Source: Pseudomonadota bacterium (GTDB lineage: Bacteria > Pseudomonadota > Gammaproteobacteria > Burkholderiales > Burkholderiaceae_C). Taken from it: 55,461 nucleotides of DNA. This document shows, one piece after another, positions 35,487 through 42,699 of the stretch; within the stretch, counting starts at the first letter, position 1; every line of letters starts with the position of its first letter. The notes beneath the pieces were generated by a model that was not told the origin of the DNA, did not search any database, and saw only the letters and a list, made by a program, of their open reading frames with translations. A program made the translations under genes and the position numbers. The stretch lies in NCBI GenBank assembly GCA_018241265.1, contig JAFEEF010000015.1, positions 395 through 55,855 of the forward strand. Reading direction: 5' to 3'.

Positions 35487-35559
35487 GGTGACCTCCTCGC
35501 TCGCCTCGTTCCCGATTGGAGCCGCGCTCGAGCGCCGGCGCAAGGGGCGCCCGACCCGG

Positions 35560-35580
35560 TGATGCATGAAGATTTATCAT
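35560..35580 (+). promoter_or_regulatory. Candidate autoregulatory operator and -10 of the HTH gene
   Basis: TGATGC (35560-35565), eight bases, then TTATCA (35574-35579) is an imperfect copy of the TGATAA-N8-TTATCA repeat at 36183-36202. TATCAT at 35575-35580 could be a -10 box. Transcription would then begin at or near the ATG at 35587, giving a leaderless message. A good -35 is not visible. Binding by the HTH protein is inferred. Confidence 0.4.
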
Positions 35581-35586
35581 TCGGCC

Positions 35587-36138
35587 ATGCCGACTCCTCC
35601 GCAGGCCATCGCCCAACTGCGCCTGGCCAACGCACTCGCACTGTTCGACGAGTTCGTGCAAGCCAACGTGAGGAGCGCCGATGCGGCGACCCTGCGCGGC
35701 CTCGAGGGACGCTTTGCCGAACGGCTGCAGATCCAGGCGAGTTACTGGAGCCAGATCAAGAGCCGCGCGCGCCACATCGGCGACCGCCTGGCGCGCCAGT
35801 TCGAGGCGCTGTGCGGCAAGCCGGAAGGCTGGATGGATGAATTCCATGGCGCTGCACCGCCGGCGCCGACGCCGCAGCGCGCGCGGGACGAACCGGCCAT
35901 CAGCGCGCCGCGCGACGACGACGAGCGTTTCATCGTCGGCCTGGTGCTCACGTACTACCGGCGCCATCCGGAACGCGCCCGCGCGCGCCTGCTCGACCTG
36001 CTGGGCGAGGTGCTGAACCCGCCGCAGGCCACGCCCGCACGTCCATCCGCGAGGCAGCCGGCCGCCGGTCTGGAAACCGAACACGACCTGTGGACACGCA
36101 CGCAGGCGGCCGTGGCACCGATCAAGCGCAAGCGCTGA
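35587..36138 (+). CDS. Helix-turn-helix DNA-binding protein (Cro/CI-like), probable regulator
   Basis: A protein of about 183 residues. The middle (residues about 30-75: ADAATLRGLEGRFAERL, QIQASYWSQIKSRARHIGDR, LARQFEALCG) resembles the HTH of phage-type Cro/CI regulators, with the S-Y-W/L-S-Q-I-K recognition-helix pattern. After KPEGWMDEFHG comes a linker, then a C-terminal helical part (DDDERFIVGLVLTYYRRHPERARARLLDLLG) and a basic tail ending KRKR. The ATG at 35587 is chosen because TATCAT at 35575-35580 looks like a -10 element, which would make the ATG at 35566 non-transcribed. This start is uncertain. It lies just upstream of the small-gene module and shares an operator-like repeat with it, so it is the likely regulator. 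Confidence 0.65.
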   Translation: MPTPPQAIAQLRLANALALFDEFVQANVRSADAATLRGLEGRFAERLQIQASYWSQIKSRARHIGDRLARQFEALCGKPEGWMDEFHGAAPPAPTPQRARDEPAISAPRDDDERFIVGLVLTYYRRHPERARARLLDLLGEVLNPPQATPARPSARQPAAGLETEHDLWTRTQAAVAPIKRKR

Positions 36139-36150
36139 GGCGCGATACGT

Positions 36151-36164
36151 CCCCAACTTTGGGG
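36151..36164. repeat. Short palindrome between the HTH gene and the next promoter
   Basis: CCCCAA and TTGGGG flank a two-base spacer, 13 bp after the HTH stop codon. There is no T-run, so it is more likely a protein-binding site or a weak hairpin than an intrinsic terminator. Confidence 0.35.
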
Positions 36165-36175
36165 ATCAATCGGCC

Positions 36176-36203
36176 TTGCGCTTGATAATCTTTCGTTTAT
36201 CAT
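36176..36203 (+). promoter_or_regulatory. Promoter with overlapping inverted repeat (candidate operator)
   Basis: TTGCGC (36176-36181), a 16-base spacer and TATCAT (36198-36203) form a reasonable sigma-70-type promoter in an unusually AT-rich stretch. The perfect inverted repeat TGATAA-N8-TTATCA (36183-36202) fills the spacer and overlaps the -10, an ideal place for a repressor. The repeat has the same geometry as the imperfect one at 35560-35579, at the start of the HTH gene. Confidence 0.5.
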
Positions 36204-36271
36204 TGTGCCAAGTCGCCGGGGCCCATCCCTCAGCGATGACGCCTTCCGATCCACATCGTCAGAAAGCTTCC

Positions 36272-36409
36272 ATGTCCTGCTTCGATGACCGCTGCCATGC
36301 CTGCGCCGCCGGCCTCCGTGCCGAGGCTGCCGGCATCGTCGGTTCATCGCTGAGTTCATTGCTGCAATGGGGCGCCGTCACGGCGCCACCCGGGTCACCG
36401 CCGCGCTAG
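36272..36409 (+). CDS. Possible leader peptide (45 aa), Cys-containing start
   Basis: A short frame starting MSCFDDRCHACAAG, with cysteines at 3, 8 and 11, and ending QWGAVTAPPGSPPR. It lies about 60 bp after the promoter at 36176-36203 and ends 29 bp before the stem of an intrinsic terminator. A perfect hairpin (GGCGCCGT, one base, ACGGCGCC at 36371-36387) lies inside its 3' part. It has only a weak purine run before the ATG. The layout recalls a leader peptide whose translation could set termination. It may equally be chance coding in an untranslated leader. Confidence 0.3.
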   Translation: MSCFDDRCHACAAGLRAEAAGIVGSSLSSLLQWGAVTAPPGSPPR

Positions 36410-36438
36410 CACGTCGTCCGCGACGAGCAGCGTCGCAC

Positions 36439-36480
36439 ACGGCCCGGGTTGCGCACCACGCCCCGGGCCGTTTGCTTTCT
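36439..36480 (+). terminator. Intrinsic terminator inside the leader (possible attenuator)
   Basis: ACGGCCCGGG (36439-36448) and CCCGGGCCGT (36462-36471) pair perfectly over ten bases with a 13-base loop, followed by TTGCTTTCT. It sits between the promoter at 36176 and the two small genes at 36537 and 36750, so read-through would be needed to express them from that promoter. Confidence 0.6.
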
Positions 36481-36536
36481 GCCGCCAGCCGAGCCGATGC
36501 GAGTCGACTCGATCCACCGCATCAAGGAGTCCAGCC

Positions 36537-36698
36537 ATGAAGATGATCCGTCTATCCATGCCCAAACCCCGCAATCCGCTGGTGGCCGCTGCGCGGCTGA
36601 GGCATGCGGGTACGCACCGGCCCGGCACCGGGTCGCTGCGCCAACGAGCCGGTCGGGCGCTGCGGCGCGAACTCGACCACCTGAAGCATTCCCCGTGA
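36537..36698 (+). CDS. Small basic protein (53 aa)
   Basis: The protein starts MKMIRLSMPKPRNPLVAAAR and continues through HAGTHRPGTGSLRQRAGRAL to RRELDHLKHSP. It is strongly basic (many Arg, Lys and His, few acids), with no signal peptide or membrane segment. AAGGAG lies eight bases before the ATG, a convincing ribosome site. I recognise no domain. The composition suggests RNA, DNA or ribosome binding, which is inference. It lies 56 bp after an intrinsic terminator and 51 bp before another small gene on the same strand. Confidence 0.6.
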   Translation: MKMIRLSMPKPRNPLVAAARLRHAGTHRPGTGSLRQRAGRALRRELDHLKHSP

Positions 36699-36749
36699 AC
36701 TGCGCGCAGCGCCGACCGCGCTGCCGCGACGATGCAAGGAAGAAACATC

Positions 36750-37007
36750 ATGCAAAGCTTGAAGTACACGCGCTGGGTGGTTTCCGAGCCTCAGCACCTG
36801 ACGGCCGAAGCGCTGTTGCGCTTTGCCTCCGCCGCACTCGCCAAAGCCAGCCGTGCGCTCGCGGCGCTCGCACATGGCCTGGCCAAGCCGGCCGCGCCCA
36901 CGCGCGATCCGCGGCTCGAGTTCTACAGCGAGGCGGGCGCTCCGGAAGGCGCGCTCTACCTCGACGGCGAACTCGTCGGCTATGTGGAAGGCGTGCGCCG
37001 GCTGTAA
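36750..37007 (+). CDS. Small hypothetical protein (85 aa) with conserved-looking C-terminus
   Basis: The frame from ATG 36750 gives MQSLKYTRWVVSEPQHLTAE, a helical Ala/Leu-rich middle (about 25-50) and a compact end: DPRLEFYSEAGAPEGALYLD then GELVGYVEGVRRL, which looks like two beta strands. No signal peptide or clear membrane helix is seen. AAGGAA upstream is a fair ribosome site. I cannot name a family. It follows the 53-aa basic protein on the same strand and ends 60 bp before a convergent aldo/keto reductase gene, so the module ends here. Confidence 0.6.
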   Translation: MQSLKYTRWVVSEPQHLTAEALLRFASAALAKASRALAALAHGLAKPAAPTRDPRLEFYSEAGAPEGALYLDGELVGYVEGVRRL

Positions 37008-37068
37008 TCCCGGCGATGACTGCGCCGGTCCGGGCCGAGCCCGGACCGGCGCTTACTCTTTGCAGGCC

Positions 37069-37923
37069 TCAGCGCATCGCCAGCGGCGTCGCCCGTTTCG
37101 GCGACGGATGGTGACGATCGATCTCGTCCAGATCCCGCTGCGTCAGCTCGAGCGACGCGGCCGCGTAGTTGTCGCGCAGATGCCGTTCGCGTGCGGACTG
37201 CGGTATCGCCATCACGCCCGGCTGCGCGAGCACCCACGCCAGCGCGACCTGCGCTGCGCTTGCGCGATGGCGCTCGCCGATCGCCGCGAGCGTCCGGTCA
37301 CCCGCAAGTGCGCCCTGGTCCAGCGGGCTGTAGGCCATCAGCGGGATGCGCCGGCCGCGCAGCCACGGCAGCAGATCGAACTCGGGGCCGCGTTCGGCGA
37401 GCGCGTAGTAGACCTGGTCGGTCGCGCAGGCATCGCCTCCGGGAAGTCGGCTCAGTTCCTCCATGTCGGACAGATCGAGGTTGCTGACGCCCCAATGACG
37501 GATGTGCCCGGTCCGTTGCAGGTCGACGAAGCCGGCCAGCGTGTCGGCCAGCGGCACCGCGCCGCGCCAGTGCAGCAGGTACAGATCGATGCGGTCGAGC
37601 CCGAGACGCTGCAGGCTGCGCCGACAGGCCGCAGCGACGCCGCCGCGGCTGGCATTGTGCGGATAGACCTTGCTGACGACGAACACCTCGTCGCGCGTCA
37701 CCACGCCGGCGCGCACCGCCCCCGCCAGCGCCTCGCCGAGGACTTCCTCGGCGCCGCCTTCGCCGTACATCTCGGCGCTATCGAACACCCGATAGCCGAT
37801 CTCGAGCGCGACTCTCACCGCCGCCACCTCCGCGGCACGGCGGCTCGCCGCTTCGCCCAGATGCCAGGTGCCGAGACCGAGCGCGGGCCAGGTCTCTCGA
37901 TTCGGGAACTCGATCGTCTTCAT
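37069..37923 (-). CDS. Aldo/keto reductase
   Basis: A 284-residue NADPH-dependent oxidoreductase with a TIM-barrel fold. The catalytic tetrad is complete: Asp48 and Tyr53 (DSAEMYGEGG), Lys85 (VVSKVYP) and His118 (LLHWRG). GVSNLDLSDMEEL, PLMAYSPLDQGAL and IPQSARERHLRDN are the usual middle and NADP-binding segments. It is shorter than the 320-residue AKR norm, which fits the bacterial diketogulonate-reductase-like/YeaE branch. Physiological substrate is unknown. It is divergent from the DUF2855 gene, with 114 bp between starts. Confidence 0.9.
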   Translation of the reverse strand: MKTIEFPNRETWPALGLGTWHLGEAASRRAAEVAAVRVALEIGYRVFDSAEMYGEGGAEEVLGEALAGAVRAGVVTRDEVFVVSKVYPHNASRGGVAAACRRSLQRLGLDRIDLYLLHWRGAVPLADTLAGFVDLQRTGHIRHWGVSNLDLSDMEELSRLPGGDACATDQVYYALAERGPEFDLLPWLRGRRIPLMAYSPLDQGALAGDRTLAAIGERHRASAAQVALAWVLAQPGVMAIPQSARERHLRDNYAAASLELTQRDLDEIDRHHPSPKRATPLAMR

Positions 37924-38037
37924 GGCGTGCGATGCGGCGTACCGGCCGGCAGGAGCGAGCAGGGATCCTCGAGTGTGCACCGAGGAACAACACGCCATAC
38001 TGCGCCATCCGTCTTCCCGCACCGCGAGGACAGCGCC

Positions 38038-39144
38038 ATGAACCGCTTCGTCGTCGATCGCCAGAACCTGCGTCGCAACCGCTGGCAGGAGATCGCGCCC
38101 GCGCCGCTCGCCGACGGCAGCGTGCGCCTGCGCATCGCGAGCTTCGCACTGACCGCCAACAACGTCACCTACGCGGCGTTCGGCGACGCGATGAACTACT
38201 GGAGCTTCTTCCCGACCGGCGATGACGCGACCGGCTGCATCCCGGTCTGGGGCTTTGCCGACGTCGCCGAGTCGCGCTGCGACGGCATCGCGCCCGGCGA
38301 GCGTTACTACGGCTACTGGCCGATGGCCGACGCGGTCGATCTGACGCCGGCGCGCGTCGGCGAGTCCGGCTTCGTCGACGCGGCACCGCACCGGCGCGAG
38401 CTGCATGCGCTCTACAACCAATACCTGCGCTGCAGCGCCGACCCGGGCTACGACCCGGCGCAGGAAGCCGAGCAGGCGCTGCTGCGGCCGCTCTTCTTCA
38501 CGTCGTTCCTGATCGACGACTTCCTCGCCGACAACGACGACTTCGGCGCGCGGGCGGTCGTGATCGCCAGTGCATCGAGCAAGACCGCCTACGGCACGGC
38601 GTTCTGCCTGAAGCGCCGCGACGGCCCCGCGGTCGTCGGGCTGACGTCGGCCGCGAACCGCGCGTACACGCAGCGCCTGGGTTGCTACGACCGCGTGCTG
38701 GCTTACGACGACCTCGACGAACTCGACGCGAACGTGCCGTCGGTCTACGTCGACATGAGCGGCCATGCGGCCTTGCGCGGCGAGGTGCACCGGCGCTATG
38801 GCGACCGGCTGACCTACAGCTGCGCGGTCGGCGGCACGCACTGGGACGAACTCGGCAGCGGCCAGGGGCTGCCGGGCCCGAAGCCGACGCTGTTCTTCGC
38901 GCCGGCGCAAGTGGCGAAGCGCCGTGCCGATTGGGGCGCAGCGGCGCTGCAGCAGCGCCTGGCCGACGCCTGGCGCGCCTTCATGGTGCCGGTGACCGAT
39001 CCGCGCGATCCCTGGCTGCGCGTCGTGCGCGGCACCGGGCGCCAGGCGGTCGAGGAGGTCTACCTGGCGCTGCTCGACGGCCGTGCGCGACCTGAAGAGG
39101 GCCACGTGCTGGAGCCTTCAAGTTGGCAATCGGCCGACCGATAA
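38038..39144 (+). CDS. DUF2855 family protein
   Basis: A 368-residue protein of the DUF2855 family. It resembles a degenerate medium-chain dehydrogenase/quinone-reductase fold: SVRLRIASFALTANNVTYA near the start, GFADVAESRCDGIAPGERYYGYWP, then a nucleotide-fold half beginning ARAVVIASASSKTAYGTAF (about 176-194) with a LTSAANRAYTQRLGCYD step. Catalytic zinc ligands are not evident. A GAGGA site lies eight bases before the ATG. Its activity is unknown; NADP-linked reduction would fit the fold. It is 32 bp upstream of an HDOD gene on the same strand and may be cotranscribed with it. Confidence 0.82.
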   Translation: MNRFVVDRQNLRRNRWQEIAPAPLADGSVRLRIASFALTANNVTYAAFGDAMNYWSFFPTGDDATGCIPVWGFADVAESRCDGIAPGERYYGYWPMADAVDLTPARVGESGFVDAAPHRRELHALYNQYLRCSADPGYDPAQEAEQALLRPLFFTSFLIDDFLADNDDFGARAVVIASASSKTAYGTAFCLKRRDGPAVVGLTSAANRAYTQRLGCYDRVLAYDDLDELDANVPSVYVDMSGHAALRGEVHRRYGDRLTYSCAVGGTHWDELGSGQGLPGPKPTLFFAPAQVAKRRADWGAAALQQRLADAWRAFMVPVTDPRDPWLRVVRGTGRQAVEEVYLALLDGRARPEEGHVLEPSSWQSADR

Positions 39145-39176
39145 CCGAGAGACCATTGCTCCCGACGGAGGCGCCG

Positions 39177-40016
39177 ATGAGCGCATCCCCACCGACGCCC
39201 AGCCTGGAGACTCCGCTGGCCGATCTGGCCGCCTGGACCGCCCGCTTCGCCGCAACCGACATCCCGGTGCTGGCCGAGACGGCCGCGGCCCTCGAGGCGC
39301 TGCGCGCCAATGAAGACCGCGTCGATGCGAACAGCATCGGCGAGATCATCGCCAGCGATCCGCTGATGACGCTGAAGGTCCTGTCCTATGCGTCCACGCA
39401 TCGGGCGCGACGCGTCGTCACCGACGCCGAGACGGTGATCTCGGCCCTCGTGATGATGGGCATCCCGCCGTTCTTCCGCGCCTTCGGCCCGCAGCCGACC
39501 GTCGAGGAGCATCTCGCCGGCGTGCCGGCCGCGCTCGCCGGCCTGGACGCCACGCTGCGCCGCGCCTACCGAGGCGCCAGCTTCGCGCTCGCGATCGCGG
39601 TCCATCGGATGGACCCGGATGCGCCGGCGATCCACACGGCGGCGCTGCTGCACGACTTCGCCGAGATGCTGCTCTGGTGCCATGCGCCGGCGCTCGCGCT
39701 GCGCATCCGCGCGATGCAGCAGGCCGATCCGACGCTGCGTTCGAGCGCGGCGCAGCGCACGGTGCTGGGCGTCGAACTGCTCGACCTGCAGCAATCGTTG
39801 ATGAAGGCGTGGCTGCTTCCCGAGCTGCTGGTGCGCATCAGCGACGATCGCCATGCCGACCACGCCGCGGTGCGCAACGTGACCCTGGCGCTGCGCCTGG
39901 CACGCCATACCGCGCATGGCTGGGACAACGCGGCGCTGCCGGACGATGTCGCCGACATCGCCGCGCTCCTCAATCTCGCGCCGGCGGCCGCGCTCGAGTT
40001 CCTGCGCTCGGTCTGA
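39177..40016 (+). CDS. HDOD domain-containing protein
   Basis: A 279-residue signal protein. The HDOD domain spans about residues 20-240: IPVLAETAAALEALRANED, then the ISSDPLMTLKVL-like IIASDPLMTLKVLSYASTH, then VISALVMMGIPPFFRAF, and AAIHTAALLHDFAEMLLW with a retained HD (LLHDFAEM). HDOD proteins are non-enzymatic relatives of HD-GYP domains used in chemosensory and cell-cycle signalling. There is no fused kinase, receiver or GGDEF domain. GGAGG six bases before ATG 39177 fixes the start, although the frame extends 54 bases upstream. It follows the DUF2855 gene by 32 bp and is convergent with dhaK. Confidence 0.88.
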   Translation: MSASPPTPSLETPLADLAAWTARFAATDIPVLAETAAALEALRANEDRVDANSIGEIIASDPLMTLKVLSYASTHRARRVVTDAETVISALVMMGIPPFFRAFGPQPTVEEHLAGVPAALAGLDATLRRAYRGASFALAIAVHRMDPDAPAIHTAALLHDFAEMLLWCHAPALALRIRAMQQADPTLRSSAAQRTVLGVELLDLQQSLMKAWLLPELLVRISDDRHADHAAVRNVTLALRLARHTAHGWDNAALPDDVADIAALLNLAPAAALEFLRSV

Positions 40017-40026
40017 ACCGTCGGGC

Positions 40027-41016
40027 CTATGCGCCCCAGCGCAACGCCGCGGTGTGCACAGGCGCGTCCCACAACGCGAGCGTCGCGGCATCGGCCGCGG
40101 TCACGGTGATCGAGCAACCGGCCATCTCGAGCGACGTCACGTAGGAGCCGGTGAGATGGCGCGCGACCTTCACGCCCGCACCGTCGAGCACCTTGTGCGC
40201 CGCATGGACCATCAGGTACTGCTCGAGCAGCGGCGTGCCGCCGAAGCCGTTGACGAGCAGGATCACCTCCTGGCCGGACTTCAGCGACAGATCCTTCAGG
40301 ATCGCACCGGTCATCTCGGCGGCGATCTCGTCGGCGCTCGCGAGCTTGACGCGGCGGCGTCCCGGCTCGCCATGGATGCCGACGCCCATCTCCATCTCGT
40401 CGGCGCCGATCTGGAACGTCGGCGTGCCTGCCGCCGGCACGGTGCACGACGTGAGCGCGACGCCCATCGATGCGGTGGCGCTGTTGACGGCATCGCCGAT
40501 CGCCTTCAGCGCGGCCAGGTTGTCGCCGCGCTCGGCCGCCGCGCCGACGATCTTCTCGACGATCAAGGTGCCCGCCACGCCGCGCCGGCCGGTCGTGTAG
40601 GTCGAGTTCTCGACCGCGACGTCGTCGTTGACGACCACCGACGCGTTGTCGCGCGCCAGCATCTCGGCGGCCATCTGGAAGTTCATCATGTCGCCGGAGT
40701 AGTTCTTCACGATGAAGAGCACGCCGGCGCCGCTCTCGACCGCTTCGGCGGCGGCGAGCATCTGGTCCGGCGTCGGCGACGTGAAGACCTGGCCCGGGCA
40801 GGCCGCATCGAGCATGCCGTGGCCGACGAAGCCGGCATGCAGCGGCTCGTGGCCGGAGCCGCCGCCCGAGATCAGCGCGACCTTGCCGCGCTTGATCGCA
40901 GCGCGGCGCACGAACTGATGGCCGGCACCGAGCGCGACGATGTCGGCATGCGCGGTCGCAAAGCCCGAGAGCGACTCGGTGAGCACGTGGTCGACGTGGT
41001 TGATGAGCTTCTTCAT
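40027..41016 (-). CDS. dhaK: Dihydroxyacetone kinase subunit DhaK (or related short-ketose kinase)
   Basis: A 329-residue substrate-binding subunit. The covalent-binding histidine is His215 in GIHGEPG, and GGGSGHEPLHAGFVG (51-65) shapes the ketose pocket. KNYSGDMMNF (104-113) is also diagnostic. DhaK binds dihydroxyacetone covalently, and DhaL supplies phosphate. In PTS-type systems DhaM recharges the nucleotide on DhaL; no dhaM is in the window. A GAGGA site precedes the ATG. It is the last gene of the polyol-import operon, 22 bp after dhaL. Related kinases act on L-erythrulose or other tetruloses, so dihydroxyacetone is likely but not certain. Confidence 0.88.
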   Translation of the reverse strand: MKKLINHVDHVLTESLSGFATAHADIVALGAGHQFVRRAAIKRGKVALISGGGSGHEPLHAGFVGHGMLDAACPGQVFTSPTPDQMLAAAEAVESGAGVLFIVKNYSGDMMNFQMAAEMLARDNASVVVNDDVAVENSTYTTGRRGVAGTLIVEKIVGAAAERGDNLAALKAIGDAVNSATASMGVALTSCTVPAAGTPTFQIGADEMEMGVGIHGEPGRRRVKLASADEIAAEMTGAILKDLSLKSGQEVILLVNGFGGTPLLEQYLMVHAAHKVLDGAGVKVARHLTGSYVTSLEMAGCSITVTAADAATLALWDAPVHTAALRWGA

Positions 41017-41038
41017 CGTGAGGTCCTCGCAGCGCTGT

Positions 41039-41635
41039 TCAGAGGGTGTCGCAAACCGCGCCGATGATCAATGCCATCGAACGCGAACCCGGATCGACAT
41101 GGCCGAGCGCACGCTCGCCGAGGAACGACGCACGGCCCTTGATCGCGTCCATCTGCGCGGTCGCGGCAGCCGCGTCGACGGCGCACGCCCGTACCTGCGC
41201 GGCCAGATCGGGCGTTCCGGAGGATGCGGCGAGCAGTCGCCGCACCGGATCGAGCACGTCGAGCAGCGTCTTCTGGCCGACCTCCGCCTTGCCGAGCCGC
41301 GTCAGCGCGGCGATCGCCGCATCGAGCGCAGGCGCGAGATCGGCCGCCCGCGGCTCGGCCGGCAACTCCTTCGCGAGCGTGATCAGCAGCGTACCGAACA
41401 CCGGGCCGGACGATCCGCCGATCGTCGACATGCAGACCATGCCCATCGTGCGCAGCGCGTCGTTGAGCGACTGGCCCTCGAGCTCGGCCATGCGCGCCTG
41501 GATCGCCAGCGCACCGCGCTTCATGTTGAGACCGTGATCGCCATCGCCGATCGCCTGGTCGAGCGCGGTGAGCTCGTCGACATGATCGATCAGCGTCTGC
41601 GTGGCACGGCGCGCGAGCGTGGCGACGTCGGACAT
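41039..41635 (-). CDS. dhaL: Dihydroxyacetone kinase subunit DhaL
   Basis: A 198-residue nucleotide-binding subunit. The Mg-binding aspartates lie in LDQAIGDGDHGLNMKRG (Asp26, Asp31, Asp33). GGSSGPVFGT (about 74-83) and KGRASFLGERALGHVDPGS (about 165-183) complete the ADP/ATP site. DhaL phosphorylates the substrate held by DhaK. GGAGGAG lies about nine bases before the ATG. It sits 38 bp after an ABC ATPase gene and 22 bp before dhaK, on the same strand, so uptake and phosphorylation are expressed together. Confidence 0.9.
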   Translation of the reverse strand: MSDVATLARRATQTLIDHVDELTALDQAIGDGDHGLNMKRGALAIQARMAELEGQSLNDALRTMGMVCMSTIGGSSGPVFGTLLITLAKELPAEPRAADLAPALDAAIAALTRLGKAEVGQKTLLDVLDPVRRLLAASSGTPDLAAQVRACAVDAAAATAQMDAIKGRASFLGERALGHVDPGSRSMALIIGAVCDTL

Positions 41636-41673
41636 GGTGTCGGCTCCTCCCTGGCGTGATGGGCTCTGCGGCC

Positions 41674-42699
41674 TCAGGCGGCAATGCGCTCGCCGGCCGC
41701 ATCGAACCACAGCGGGTTCAGCGGCTCGACCTGCACGGTGTCGCCGGGCTCGAAGTGCAGGTCGGCGGGCGCTGCGGTGATGAGTTCGTGCGGCGCATCG
41801 GTCAGCGCCAGATGCACCAGATGCAGGTCGCTCAGCCGCTCGGTGCGGCGCACGGTCGCCGGGCGATGGCGCACGTCGTCGCCGCGGTGCAGGCGCACCT
41901 GCTCGGCGCGCAGCCCGATCGTCGCGGTGCGCGGCGGCGCCGCCAACGCGGGCAGCGCATCGCGCGGCAACAGGTTGATGCGCGGCGAACCGAGGCGCGC
42001 GGCCACATAGCTGGTCGCCGGGTTCTCGTAGATCTGCTGCGGCGTACCGACCTGCACGAGGCGGCCCTGGTCGAGCACGCCGATGCGATTGGCCAGGGTC
42101 ATCGCCTCGACCTGATCGTGCGTCACGTAGAGCACCGTCGCACCGAGGTCCTGCTGGATGCGCTTGAGCTCGAGGCGCAGGTCGTTGCGCAGCTTGGCGT
42201 CGAGCGACGACAGCGGCTCGTCCATCAGGGTCAGCGCCGGTTCGCGCACCAGCGCGCGGCCGATCGCGACGCGCTGCATCTGGCCGCCCGACAGCCGCGT
42301 CGCCGGATTGCCGAGCTTGTCGGCGATGCGCAGCATCTCGGCCACGCCGGTGACCTTGGTGCGGATCTGGCCTTCCGGCACGCGGCGCATCGGCGAGCGC
42401 AGCGGGAACGCCAGGTTGTCGTAGACCGACAGGTGCGGATAGAGCGAGTACTGCTGGAACACGAAGGTCACGTCGCGCTCGGCCGGGGCGGCGTTCGTCA
42501 CGTCGACGCCGGCGATCTCGAGTCGGCCGGCATCGGGATGCTCCAGCCCGGCGACGAGCCGCAAGGTCGTCGTCTTGCCGGCGCCGCTCGGACCGAGCAG
42601 CACGACGAACTCGCCGTTGGCGACGTCCATCGTCAGGTCGCGCACCGCCTGCACGCTCCCGTAGCGCTTGCTCGCGCCGACGATGCGCAGCTCAGCCAT
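41674..42699 (-). CDS. Carbohydrate/polyol ABC transporter ATP-binding protein (second ATPase)
   Basis: A 341-residue MalK/UgpC/GlpT-type ATPase. Walker A is GPSGAGKTT, the signature is LSGGQMQR, Walker B runs into LMDEPLSSLD, and the switch is VTHDQVEAM. A C-terminal TOBE-type domain (about 240-341) follows. Its ATG at 42699 lies inside the end of the other ATPase gene (8-bp overlap), so the pair is translationally coupled. It would work as a heterodimer with that ATPase on the cytoplasmic face of the two permeases, an arrangement also known for the rhizobial glycerol importer GlpST. Confidence 0.9.
   Translation of the reverse strand: MAELRIVGASKRYGSVQAVRDLTMDVANGEFVVLLGPSGAGKTTTLRLVAGLEHPDAGRLEIAGVDVTNAAPAERDVTFVFQQYSLYPHLSVYDNLAFPLRSPMRRVPEGQIRTKVTGVAEMLRIADKLGNPATRLSGGQMQRVAIGRALVREPALTLMDEPLSSLDAKLRNDLRLELKRIQQDLGATVLYVTHDQVEAMTLANRIGVLDQGRLVQVGTPQQIYENPATSYVAARLGSPRINLLPRDALPALAAPPRTATIGLRAEQVRLHRGDDVRHRPATVRRTERLSDLHLVHLALTDAPHELITAAPADLHFEPGDTVQVEPLNPLWFDAAGERIAA

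Noticed and set aside
35566-35586. Upstream ATG at 35566 as start of the HTH protein
   Set aside because: It would lie upstream of, or within, the -10-like TATCAT and has no ribosome site. The ATG at 35587 is preferred, with reserve.
36151-36164. CCCCAA/TTGGGG hairpin as terminator of the HTH gene
   Set aside because: Stem is only six pairs with a two-base loop and no T-run. Kept as a palindrome only.
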